64,000 bases of DNA from Acidobacteriota bacterium (lineage in GTDB: Bacteria > Acidobacteriota > UBA6911): positions 1-64,000 of the forward strand of contig JAFGIY010000196.1 in the NCBI GenBank assembly GCA_016929335.1, given 5' to 3'. Position numbers and translations under genes: made by a program. Positions 25,358 to 33,600 of this stretch are shown piece after piece (the stretch's first letter is position 1; every line of letters starts with the position of its first letter). The notes under the pieces were generated by a model. That model worked only from the letters and a program-made list of their open reading frames with translations. It had not been told where the DNA came from and ran no database searches.

Positions 25358-27748
25358 ATGAAGAAAAGGCATACGATTTTCGTTCTTCTGGCGGTTGCAT
25401 TGCTCGTCGCTGCAGCCCTGGCTTTTTATCAGTTCCGCCCAGGCGCACGGTCATTTCAGACAGCAGGGGAAGAAGGCTCGGGATCCTCCACTTACGCCGG
25501 TACGCAATCCTGCCGGGAGTGCCACGAAAAGTTTTACCAGCTCTGGGCTCCTTCCTATCATGGCTTGGCCATGCAGCCTTTTACGGCGGAGCTGTTTCAG
25601 TCGAGGCTTGCGGTCCGGGAAGGGAGCGTGACGATCGGTGATTCCGCCTACCGGATGGAATTTGATGGGAAACGGGCCTGGATAAAAGAGAGCGGGCCCG
25701 AAGGGAACAAGGAATACCCGCTGGTACATGCGCTGGGAGGGAAAAATGTCTATTACTTCCTTTCACCCATGGATCGTGGCCGACTGCAGGTTCTTCCACT
25801 GGCCTTTGATGTGCGCAGACAATCCTGGTTCGATACCGCGGCAAGCGGCATCCGCCATTTTCGTGATGTCGAAGAGGACCCCGTAGGCTGGAAAGATCAG
25901 GAGTACACCTTTAATACTTCCTGCTATGGATGCCATGTAAGCCAGTTTGCGCGCAATTACGATCTGAAAACCGATACATACAAATCCGTCTGGCGGGAGC
26001 CGGGCATCAACTGCGAAGCCTGCCATGGATCCGCGGTTGAGCATGTTCGCGTCTGCCGTCAGGCTGCGGCGGGCAAGCCTCCCGAGGATCTCAAAATTGA
26101 TGTGATTCTTCCGCCGAAGTACAGCAGCAAAATCGCGAGCGATGCCTGCTCTGTGTGCCATGCCAAAGCCTCTCCTTTGACCGTTTCCTTTAAACCCGGA
26201 GATGATTTCTTCGACCATTTCGACCTGGGTGCTTTCGAACTGCCGGATTATTATCCGGATGGACGGGATCTGGGCGAAAATTACACCTATACCCAGTGGC
26301 TGATGAGCCCCTGCGCAAAGTCGGGGCAGTTGGACTGCATGCATTGCCACACATCAAGCGGGAGATTCCGGTTCGCAGGCGATCAGAAAAACAATGCCTG
26401 CATGCCCTGTCATGCCGGGCATGTGAAAAATGCGGCCGGTCATTCGCATCATGCGGAAGCGAACGCGGGCAGCGTGTGCATTTCCTGCCATATGCCGATG
26501 ACGGAATTTGCCCGAATGCGCCGGAGCGATCATTCGATGCTGCCGCCTGTTCCTGCGGCGACGCTGGCTTACAAATCTCCCAATGCCTGCAATGTCTGTC
26601 ATACGAACAAGGACGCCGCATGGGCCGACGGATGGGTGCGCAAATGGCGAAAGAGAGATTACCAGGCGCCGGTGCTTCACCGGGCTTCCCTTATTGATGC
26701 GGCACGCAAGCGGGACTGGCGACAGCTTCCGGCCATGCTCAAATACCTGGGACGCGAAGACCATGATGCGGTTTTCGCCGCCTCACTGATTCGCTTGCTC
26801 CGGCCCTGCGACGACGACCGGAAATGGCCGTTCCTGATCCGGGCGTTGAAAGATCCATCTCCGCTGGTGCGCGCCAGCGCTGCTGAATCTCTGGGCGACC
26901 GGATCGACCACGAAACGGTGAACGCCCTGAGCGCTGCCGTGCAGGATAAATCCCGGCTGGTACGCGTCCGAGCGGCTTCTGCTATGGCGGCCATTCCAGG
27001 AGATTTCCTGGATGCCAAAACGACGGCAGCCTTTGATAAAGCTGCGGGGGAATTCAAGGAAATCCTCAACGCCCGTCCCGATCACTGGGCTTCCCACTAC
27101 AACCTGGGCAGCTTCCACCTCTCGCAGCAGGATTACCGGCAAGCCATCGCATACTGTGAGACTGCCATTCGCCTGCAACCACGAGCCCTTCAGCCTTATG
27201 TCAATATCTCTTTCGCCTACAACGCGCTCGGATTGAACGAGAAGGCTTTGCAAAGTCTGCGCAGAGCCTGCGAATTGCAGCCGGAAAGCCTGGAGGCGAA
27301 TCTGAACCTCGGCCTGCTGCTTGGAGAAATGGGCCGCTTCGAAGAAGCCCGAACCTATCTGCAGAAAGCCGAGAAACTGGATCCTGAATGCGCGGTGGCT
27401 GCGTATAACCTGGGAATGATCCACGCACGGATGGATAAGACGGATCAAGCCGTCGATTACCTGCGTCGCGCCTGTGCGCTGCAGCCGGACAATCCTCAAT
27501 ACGGCTATTCTCTCGCGTTTTACCTTCTACAGGAGGGGAAAGCCGCTGATTCGGTGAAAATCCTTCAGCAGATCGTGCGACAGCAGGTCCCTTATATCGA
27601 TGCGACATTGCTGCTGGGAGAGATCTATCTCAAGCAGGGGAAAATAAAGGAAGCCCGGTCGCTGTATCGTCAGGCCCTGGAGAGCGGCCTGTTCCCGTCC
27701 CATGAAGCGGAACTCCTCAGGAGCAGGATTTCAGCCCTTCCCGAATAA
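25358..27748 (+). CDS. Octahaem c-type cytochrome fused to HEAT and TPR repeats
   Basis: This is a 796-residue exported protein. It has an N-terminal hydrophobic helix (about 7-24) and eight CxxCH haem sites in the first half: CRECH (52-56), CYGCH, CEACH, CSVCH, CMHCH, CMPCH, CISCH and CNVCH. A HEAT-like stretch follows (ASAAESLGDRIDHETVNAL), and the last 230 residues hold about five TPR units (WASHYNLGSFHLSQQDYRQA, ANLNLGLLLGEMGRFEEA). Similar fusions are described as NrfA/DmsE-like cytochromes with TPRs in Acidobacteriota and Planctomycetes. It should move electrons in the periplasm. Partners are not in the window. Confidence 0.88.
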   Translation: MKKRHTIFVLLAVALLVAAALAFYQFRPGARSFQTAGEEGSGSSTYAGTQSCRECHEKFYQLWAPSYHGLAMQPFTAELFQSRLAVREGSVTIGDSAYRMEFDGKRAWIKESGPEGNKEYPLVHALGGKNVYYFLSPMDRGRLQVLPLAFDVRRQSWFDTAASGIRHFRDVEEDPVGWKDQEYTFNTSCYGCHVSQFARNYDLKTDTYKSVWREPGINCEACHGSAVEHVRVCRQAAAGKPPEDLKIDVILPPKYSSKIASDACSVCHAKASPLTVSFKPGDDFFDHFDLGAFELPDYYPDGRDLGENYTYTQWLMSPCAKSGQLDCMHCHTSSGRFRFAGDQKNNACMPCHAGHVKNAAGHSHHAEANAGSVCISCHMPMTEFARMRRSDHSMLPPVPAATLAYKSPNACNVCHTNKDAAWADGWVRKWRKRDYQAPVLHRASLIDAARKRDWRQLPAMLKYLGREDHDAVFAASLIRLLRPCDDDRKWPFLIRALKDPSPLVRASAAESLGDRIDHETVNALSAAVQDKSRLVRVRAASAMAAIPGDFLDAKTTAAFDKAAGEFKEILNARPDHWASHYNLGSFHLSQQDYRQAIAYCETAIRLQPRALQPYVNISFAYNALGLNEKALQSLRRACELQPESLEANLNLGLLLGEMGRFEEARTYLQKAEKLDPECAVAAYNLGMIHARMDKTDQAVDYLRRACALQPDNPQYGYSLAFYLLQEGKAADSVKILQQIVRQQVPYIDATLLLGEIYLKQGKIKEARSLYRQALESGLFPSHEAELLRSRISALPE

Positions 27749-27773
27749 CGGGGACAGTCACCAGTGTCCCCGT
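27748..27773. repeat. GGGGACAG hairpin repeat, copy 1
   Basis: The arms ACGGGGACA and TGTCCCCGT form a perfect 9-bp inverted repeat around an 8-base loop, beginning at the last base of the cytochrome stop codon. A degenerate copy sits in the same position relative to the PilZ gene stop (28205-28231). Confidence 0.75.
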
Positions 27774-27842
27774 AGAATAAACATTTTGCATAATCCTTTT
27801 TCCCGGGGATTCCGATCTGATACGCAAATGGAGGATGTGTTC

Positions 27843-28202
27843 ATGGCAATGCCGGAATTCCATGCGCCGGATCGTCGTGCCGTTCCTCGAAAAAAGGTGC
27901 ACCTGGATTGCCAGGTCATCTTTGAAGGGAATGAGTATGATGCTGTCATACAAGACATCTCAATTATGAGCGCTTTCCTCTGGTCAAGCTTCATGCCTCC
28001 GCATAACTCAGCTGTCACTCTCCGGCTGAATCCAAATTTCAAGAAGCCGCCATTTATCCTAAAGGGTAATGTCATACGTCGTGACAGCAAATACAGGCAA
28101 CACGGCAAAGCAGGAGCTTTTGTCATCACATTCAGCGATAATTCTCCCAAGCTTCTTCAATCACTGGGCAACTATATCAATCCGCAACATCGCGCGACCT
28201 AA
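27843..28202 (+). CDS. PilZ-domain protein
   Basis: This is a 119-residue protein from the ATG at 27843, chosen because GGAGG lies 8 bases upstream. The PilZ pattern is recognisable: an RRAVPRKKVHLDC N-terminal arginine-rich motif, then VIQDISIMSAFLW in place of the usual D/NxSxxG, and a beta-barrel ending GAFVITFSDNSP. PilZ domains bind c-di-GMP, but the DISIMSA variant lacks the terminal Gly, so binding is uncertain. The gene is flanked on both sides by GGGGACAG repeats. Confidence 0.75.
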   Translation: MAMPEFHAPDRRAVPRKKVHLDCQVIFEGNEYDAVIQDISIMSAFLWSSFMPPHNSAVTLRLNPNFKKPPFILKGNVIRRDSKYRQHGKAGAFVITFSDNSPKLLQSLGNYINPQHRAT

Positions 28203-28204
28203 TA

Positions 28205-28231
28205 ACGGGGACAGTTGCCAGCGTCCCCCCT
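28205..28231. repeat. GGGGACAG hairpin repeat, copy 2
   Basis: ACGGGGACAGTTGCCAGCGT followed by CCCCCCT shares 10 leading bases and the GCCAG loop with the copy at 27748, with a decayed right arm. It starts 3 bases after the PilZ stop codon. Confidence 0.7.
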
Positions 28232-28362
28232 AAAATTTAATGTCGTCCGGCCAAGACGCTGCTATGATATAGTCCATTCATTCGGCTGATTCGTCAGAGT
28301 TACGGTGTACCATCCGCCCCTCATCGGGGTTTATTGCTATCGTTTGTTTTATAAAGGGGCAA

Positions 28363-28420
28363 GCCGCGGATTTCGCGAATTTCGGCATTTCGAGCCATCG
28401 GAATCCGTGAAATCCGTGAC
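28363..28420. repeat. CCGCGGATT-family inverted repeat, degenerate
   Basis: The left arm GCCGCGGATTTCGCGAAT and the right arm TCCGTGAAATCCGTGAC are imperfect reverse complements of the same unit seen at 7304-7353 and 44039-44088. It lies in the leader of the CoA-transferase pair. Confidence 0.6.
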
Positions 28421-28510
28421 ATGTTTTTTGCTTTGCATCAACAACAAGCTGGATGCTGGGCGCAGTCAGTTACAGCATGACAAATACAGAAACAAGGAGA
28501 AGATGGATTT

Positions 28511-29872
28511 ATGGCTGAAACTACATGGCGCAACTATCTGGAAAACAAACACACCAAGCCGGCGCCTCTTAAAGGAATCAAGGTACTGGAAGTGTGCACG
28601 CTCATTCTGGGGCCTTCCGGCCCATCGTTCCTGGCAAAGCTGGGTGCTGAAGTGATCAAGTGCGAAATCCCGCCTCTGGGCGATACCTCCCGTAATCTCA
28701 TCCCCTTCGGCGATTATTTCCGCGAACAAGGAACGGGATTCGTGCATGCGAACGAAAATAAATTCTGGATGGGTTTGGATCTTCACAAGCCCGAAGGCCA
28801 GGAAATTTTCCGGCAGCTTGCCGCTCAGGCGGATATTGTGGAAGAGAACATGCGGCCGGGGGTGCTGGAAAAGTGGAATGTCGGCTACCCGCAGTTGAAA
28901 GAGATCAATCCGAGCCTCATTTACATTGCCAAAAACGGCTATGGACAATGGGGGCGGTATGCCGAGGAAAACATGCCCTCAAATGACGGTGCATCGCAAG
29001 CCTGGGCGGGATTTGCATGGTTGTCCTCCTTCCCCGGGCAGCGGCCGTTGAAAAGCCGTTTGTACATCTGCGATAACTTCGGAGGCCTCATGGGCGAAGT
29101 CGCCGTTTTGGCCGCGCTTCATCACCGGCAAAGAACCGGTAAAGGCCAATACATCGAGCTTTCCCAAACCGAAAGCATTATCCGGATGATGTCCTGGGTA
29201 TGGCCATATCAGCAAATTACAGGCAAGACCGCCATGCCGGCGGGTAACAGGGATTTATGTGTCAGTCCGGCAGACACGTTCCGATGCAGGGATGACCGGT
29301 TTGTAGCCATTGCGGCGGCGATGCCGGAGGAATTCAAAGGACTCTGCACGGCGATGGGACGGCCCGGATTGGCCAGGGACCCAAGATTCAAGGATCATCT
29401 CACCCGATTGCGTGATGAAAATACGCTCGAGCTTCTCAAGATTATCGAGAAATGGGCGAGAAAGAAGAAGCCCGAGGAGATTGAGCGTCTCGCCGAAGAG
29501 CATGGCTTCGCGGCGACCCGCGTTCTCAGCGTCAAGGATATCGTGGATGATAAGCACTGCCGTCAGCGGGGCTTCATGGCATATGTGGACGATCCGATGA
29601 TCGGTCCGTTCTACGAATATGAGTTTCCCGTCATGATGTCCAAGACTCCTCCCAAGGTCAAATGGTCGGTTCGCGCCATAGGATTTGATAATGAATACAT
29701 AATGACCTGCAAGCTTGGGAAAAATAAGGAACAGATAAAAAAGTACTATGAATGCGGCGCATTGGGGAAATGGGCTGATCTGATCTCACGCAGGCCTCCC
29801 TCCGATTGGGACGGCAAGAGCGGCGTGATTATGTCCAGAGAAGATACAAAACCGGCGGGAGGAGATAAATAA
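28511..29872 (+). CDS. Class III CoA-transferase (CaiB/BaiF family), subunit 1
   Basis: This is a 453-residue protein with family motifs LKGIKVLEVCTLILGPSGP near 20, LGAEVIKCE, a MRPGVLEKWNVGYPQLKEINP block near 118, and a C-terminal lid with GFAATRVLSVKDIV. Family members move CoA between organic acids through an aspartyl-CoA thioester; Asp in MPSNDGAS is the likely counterpart. AAGGAG lies 11 bases before the ATG. The following gene is a paralogue one base downstream, so they may form a heteromeric enzyme like benzylsuccinate CoA-transferase BbsEF. The substrate is unknown. Confidence 0.88.
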   Translation: MAETTWRNYLENKHTKPAPLKGIKVLEVCTLILGPSGPSFLAKLGAEVIKCEIPPLGDTSRNLIPFGDYFREQGTGFVHANENKFWMGLDLHKPEGQEIFRQLAAQADIVEENMRPGVLEKWNVGYPQLKEINPSLIYIAKNGYGQWGRYAEENMPSNDGASQAWAGFAWLSSFPGQRPLKSRLYICDNFGGLMGEVAVLAALHHRQRTGKGQYIELSQTESIIRMMSWVWPYQQITGKTAMPAGNRDLCVSPADTFRCRDDRFVAIAAAMPEEFKGLCTAMGRPGLARDPRFKDHLTRLRDENTLELLKIIEKWARKKKPEEIERLAEEHGFAATRVLSVKDIVDDKHCRQRGFMAYVDDPMIGPFYEYEFPVMMSKTPPKVKWSVRAIGFDNEYIMTCKLGKNKEQIKKYYECGALGKWADLISRRPPSDWDGKSGVIMSREDTKPAGGDK

Positions 29873-29873
29873 G

Positions 29874-31205
29874 ATGACAAAACTACCTTCAGCAGATTGG
29901 TTCAGGCAGCAGGACGATCCCAAAGTCGCGCATACAAAAACTGAGGCCCTGGATGACATAACCGTTTTGGATTTGAGTTATAACAGTTTTGCAGGCAGTT
30001 TCTGCACCTCTCTATTGGCGGAATTCGGAGCGGAAGTGATTAAAATAGAACCTTCCGAAGGAGATTTCCTGCGAACCTGCACTCCCTACGGCATCCTGCA
30101 TCAGGGCGTGGGATTGAATTATCTCTCGGAAGGCCGGAACAAATTTCATGTCACGCTGAACCTCAATAAAGCGGAGGCAAGGAATATTCTCAAAGGGCTC
30201 GCAATCAAGGCTGATGTTCTTGTGGAGACTTTTCTCCCCGGCACAATGGACAAATGGGGCCTGGGCTATGAAAAGCTGAAGGATATTAATCCGAAGCTGA
30301 TTTTTGCCTCCATTACTCCATTCGGCCAATTCGGGCCTAAAAGCCGTAACAAAATGCCGGATTATGACAACATTATTCAAGCCAGGTCCGCCATTCACTA
30401 CGCGACGGGGGAAATGTTGCATGAAGGGAAAACCTACGACGATATGCCCTGGGCTGTCCCCACTAAATCAGGACCCTGGATCGGCGCCGCGCCCGCCGGG
30501 CAATTCATGGCGGCAGGCATCCTGGCCGCCCTGTATTGGAAGGGTCTCACCGGCGAAGGACAGGCGCTGGATTGCGCGACCTCCGAAGCATACGCAAGTT
30601 TTGATGATTGGGCGTATCAATGGTACCAGGGCACCGGCAAAGTCTGTGAGCGCTTCGGCAACCTGGATATCGCAGGCTGGCTGTACTGCTTCGCTCCAAC
30701 AAAAGATGGGGCCGTATTCCTGGGTGCTCTGAGGTTGGAGCAGTGGAAAGCTTTTGTCGACACGATCGGCAAATATGATGAGTGGGGTGCAGAGCAGTGG
30801 AAGACTATGGCTCCATTCATGTCGGAAGATCAGCAATTGAGATGGGCGGATCTGGTATTTGAGGAAACCCGCAAATATACGAACCAGGAATTGGTGGACA
30901 TGTCCGTCGAATACGCCAAGAAAGGCCGGCTGGCTCCCATCACTACGGTAGTAGCGCCCGTTGTCGATCCAATGAACACTCTCAAAGATCTGAACTGGAA
31001 CGATCGAGGGCTTTTCACTCCTGTGGAGGATCCGGTGTTCGGGCCGATCATTATTGCTCAAGCCCAATATAAACTGACGGAAACGCCCCCAAGGACAAAA
31101 TGGGCCTGTCGCCCGGTGGGCTATGACAATGGATTTGTCTACCTGAAACATCTCGGCTACGGGCCTGTGAAGCTGAAAAAGCTGAAGAAAACGGGGATCA
31201 TCTGA
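29874..31205 (+). CDS. Class III CoA-transferase (CaiB/BaiF family), subunit 2
   Basis: This is a 443-residue paralogue of the preceding gene with DITVLDLSYNSFAGSFCTSL near 27, FGAEVIKIEPSEGDFLRT and FLPGTMDKWGLGYEKL near 120. The better conserved candidate catalytic aspartate is in MPDYDNIIQARS near 163. The GGAGG of its ribosome site lies inside the end of the upstream gene, so the two are surely cotranscribed and probably coupled. The two proteins differ at the active-site strand, consistent with non-identical subunits. Confidence 0.88.
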   Translation: MTKLPSADWFRQQDDPKVAHTKTEALDDITVLDLSYNSFAGSFCTSLLAEFGAEVIKIEPSEGDFLRTCTPYGILHQGVGLNYLSEGRNKFHVTLNLNKAEARNILKGLAIKADVLVETFLPGTMDKWGLGYEKLKDINPKLIFASITPFGQFGPKSRNKMPDYDNIIQARSAIHYATGEMLHEGKTYDDMPWAVPTKSGPWIGAAPAGQFMAAGILAALYWKGLTGEGQALDCATSEAYASFDDWAYQWYQGTGKVCERFGNLDIAGWLYCFAPTKDGAVFLGALRLEQWKAFVDTIGKYDEWGAEQWKTMAPFMSEDQQLRWADLVFEETRKYTNQELVDMSVEYAKKGRLAPITTVVAPVVDPMNTLKDLNWNDRGLFTPVEDPVFGPIIIAQAQYKLTETPPRTKWACRPVGYDNGFVYLKHLGYGPVKLKKLKKTGII

Positions 31206-31309
31206 ATCCGGGATATCAACTGTTCCGTGTGTCCCTTTCGAAAAGGAGGAAGCGGGGAAAGAGCGGCATGAAGACTGAATAATCCAGCGAAGGGAGTGGC
31301 ATACGTTAG

Positions 31310-31400
31310 CCTTCGCCGGAATAGCTCCATCAATCACCAGGGCATGGCAGTGCGGATTGAAGTCCGCTCCATAGGCGCCGCGCCGGTCTGAAGAGATTGG
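31310..31400 (-). pseudogene. Scrap of an IS91-family (Y2) transposase
   Basis: On the minus strand a frame reads YGADFNPHCHALVIDGAIPA. This matches the conserved HxH segment of IS91/IS801 type rolling-circle transposases (usually LNPHFHALVLDGVF). Only about 30 residues are recognisable, and neither the zinc-binding N-terminus nor the catalytic tyrosines remain. It lies in the gap between the CoA-transferases and the aldehyde dehydrogenase and records a past insertion. Confidence 0.5.
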
Positions 31401-31464
31401 CCGCCGTTGGGGCGCACATCGTATCTGATACTATCCTTATAACGATGTCCAAGGGGGGTGGCCT

Positions 31465-33024
31465 ATGAACTCGGAATTCAAGAATGAAAGTCTGTTGGAT
31501 TTTAGTCAGGAAGCCAATCGCACCGGCCAGCTGAAGGCGTTAGAGCTTGTTCAGTCTCAATTGGGGCGCCAGTATGACCTTATCATTGGCGGCAAGCGCC
31601 TGAAATCGAGCAAAACGTTTTCCTCAATTAATCCGAGCAAGAAATCGGAAATCATCGGCGTCTTCCAGCAGGCCGATCTGGAACAGGCTGCGCATGCCGT
31701 TGATGCCGCGACGCATGCGTTTGAAGCATGGAAACGATTTTCAGCGCAGCATCGGGCGAACATTCTGTTTCAGGTTGCCGAACGCCTGCGTGCCCGGCGG
31801 CTGGAAATGAACGCATGGATGATTTTCGAAGTCGGCAAAACCTGGGCGGAGGCAGATGCCGATACGGCCGAGGCTGTTGATTTTTGTGAGTTCTATGCCC
31901 GCGAAGCTCTTCGCTACGCCGAATCACAGCCGCTGACTCCTTTTGCCGGAGAAACGAACGAGCTCTTCTATATTCCGCTTGGCGCAGGTGTCGTCATCTC
32001 TCCATGGAATTTCCCATGTGCCATTTTGACCGGGATGACAACCGCAGCCTTTGTCGCCGGCAACACCGTAGTTCTAAAACCATCTTCGGATTCTCCGGCA
32101 ATTGCCGCCTTCATAATGAATATTCTGGAGGAATCCGGCCTCCCGCCCGGGGTCGTCAATTTTGTGACGGGCGCCGGATCCGTAATCGGCGATGCGATGG
32201 TTCAAAATCCGAAAACACGGTTTGTGGCCTTCACGGGTTCCAAAGAGGCGGGAGTGCATATCGTTGAAGAATCGTCACGCTTAAGGCCCGGACAGATATG
32301 GATCAAGCGCGTGATTGCGGAGATGGGCGGCAAAGACTTCATCATTGTCGATGAGGATGCCGATTTGGATGAAGCCCTGACAGGCGTGATTGCAAGCGCC
32401 TATGGATATCAGGGCCAAAAATGTTCAGCCTGCTCAAGACTGATCCTTCACGAAAAAATCTATTCCGATTTTCTACAGCGTCTTGTCGAGAAGACCGCAC
32501 GGATTAAAGTCGGCCCCTCAACGGATCCCGCGAACTACATGGGACCCGTTATTAATGAGAATGCTATGAAGAGCATTCTCCAATACATCGAGATAGGGAA
32601 AAAGGAAGGGAAACTGGTTGCCGGCGGCGGCCCGGCTGATGGCGAAGGATTTTTTATCAAGCCATCCATCATTGCCGATGTCAGCCCTTCCGCGAGGATT
32701 GCCAGGGAGGAGATTTTTGGGCCGGTCCTGACCGTCTTGAAAGCGAAAAACCTGGATGAGGCGATCCATATTGCCAACGACAACGAATATGGATTGACCG
32801 GTTCGGTCTACGGCTCTAATGAAGGGCATCTGCGGAAAGCCAAAGAGGAGTGCCATGTAGGAAATCTGTACCTGAATCGAAAATGCACCGGAGCCCTTGT
32901 CGGCGTCCATCCGTTCGGCGGCTTCAACATGAGCGGAACAGACTCCAAAGCCGGCGGCCGCGATTACCTGATGCTTTTCACTCAAGCCAAAGTCGTATCG
33001 GAAAAAGCGCTGATCAGCGGCTGA
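31465..33024 (+). CDS. pruA: L-glutamate gamma-semialdehyde (1-pyrroline-5-carboxylate) dehydrogenase type ALDH
   Basis: This 519-residue aldehyde dehydrogenase fits the RocA/PruA class in length and motifs. They include YIPLGAGVVISPWNFPCAI near 170, KPSSDSP, VAFTGSKEAGVHI, EMGGKDFIIVDEDADLDEA with the general-base Glu, and the catalytic Cys near 320 in GQKCSACSR. It oxidises glutamate semialdehyde to glutamate in proline or ornithine catabolism. No proline dehydrogenase is adjacent, so substrate assignment rests on family match. It has a strong AGGGGGG ribosome site. Confidence 0.88.
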   Translation: MNSEFKNESLLDFSQEANRTGQLKALELVQSQLGRQYDLIIGGKRLKSSKTFSSINPSKKSEIIGVFQQADLEQAAHAVDAATHAFEAWKRFSAQHRANILFQVAERLRARRLEMNAWMIFEVGKTWAEADADTAEAVDFCEFYAREALRYAESQPLTPFAGETNELFYIPLGAGVVISPWNFPCAILTGMTTAAFVAGNTVVLKPSSDSPAIAAFIMNILEESGLPPGVVNFVTGAGSVIGDAMVQNPKTRFVAFTGSKEAGVHIVEESSRLRPGQIWIKRVIAEMGGKDFIIVDEDADLDEALTGVIASAYGYQGQKCSACSRLILHEKIYSDFLQRLVEKTARIKVGPSTDPANYMGPVINENAMKSILQYIEIGKKEGKLVAGGGPADGEGFFIKPSIIADVSPSARIAREEIFGPVLTVLKAKNLDEAIHIANDNEYGLTGSVYGSNEGHLRKAKEECHVGNLYLNRKCTGALVGVHPFGGFNMSGTDSKAGGRDYLMLFTQAKVVSEKALISG

Positions 33025-33245
33025 CAGGATTTTCGCCGCTCTTTTTAAGTGCAGCGAGAACTTTTAGATCTGCTGCTTCATTTTTCATGTCTATTTTGCA
33101 TCATCGGCCGGCTCCGCGATCCGGGATAATACCGATTTGGTGATTCCAGAAAAGAGCGTATAATAGAAGTGTCAATCGAGCTTTCCAGGCAGCTTCCTCC
33201 GATTGTCCTCCGTTAGCTTCGATTCAGCTTTTCAGAAGCATCTTT

Positions 33246-33593
33246 ATGAAGGCGATGATTAAGACGATGACTGAAACAATACATCTCAGGTATATCGGAG
33301 TGATCCCTCAAAGCGAATATTTGGAATACGGTTTTAGGGTTGAGGACAAAGACAAGGATCCAAGGCTTGTTGTAATGATGATTGACTCCGGCTATTTCAA
33401 AAAAAATGAATTGATGTTTCAGGAAGCTCCGGACCTCTGCTATCAGAAATTGCTGGCGGATCTCAGGAGCGAAACTGCGGAAATGCCTGTAAACCCTCGT
33501 TTAGCCGTAACCGCCTCCGACATCGCCCATTATCGAGAACGACACCCAATCGGCAAATCGCCGAGGCCTCGAAACAGGAATCTGACACACTAG
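33246..33593 (+). CDS. Hypothetical protein, 115 residues
   Basis: The frame is uninterrupted with plausible codon use and several close ATGs at its start (codons 1, 4 and 8). The protein is acidic in the middle (VEDKDKDPRLVVMMIDSGYF) and ends in a basic tail. I recognise no family. It converges on the radical SAM gene 8 bp beyond. I rate it as probably real because the N-terminal 70 residues look like a folded alpha/beta domain. Confidence 0.5.
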   Translation: MKAMIKTMTETIHLRYIGVIPQSEYLEYGFRVEDKDKDPRLVVMMIDSGYFKKNELMFQEAPDLCYQKLLADLRSETAEMPVNPRLAVTASDIAHYRERHPIGKSPRPRNRNLTH

Positions 33594-33600
33594 CCTTGCC

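Noticed and set aside
30468-31337. A 289-codon minus-strand frame opposite the second CoA-transferase
   Set aside because: Only its first 20 or so residues look meaningful, and those belong to the IS91-type remnant upstream; the rest is antisense to a conserved enzyme.
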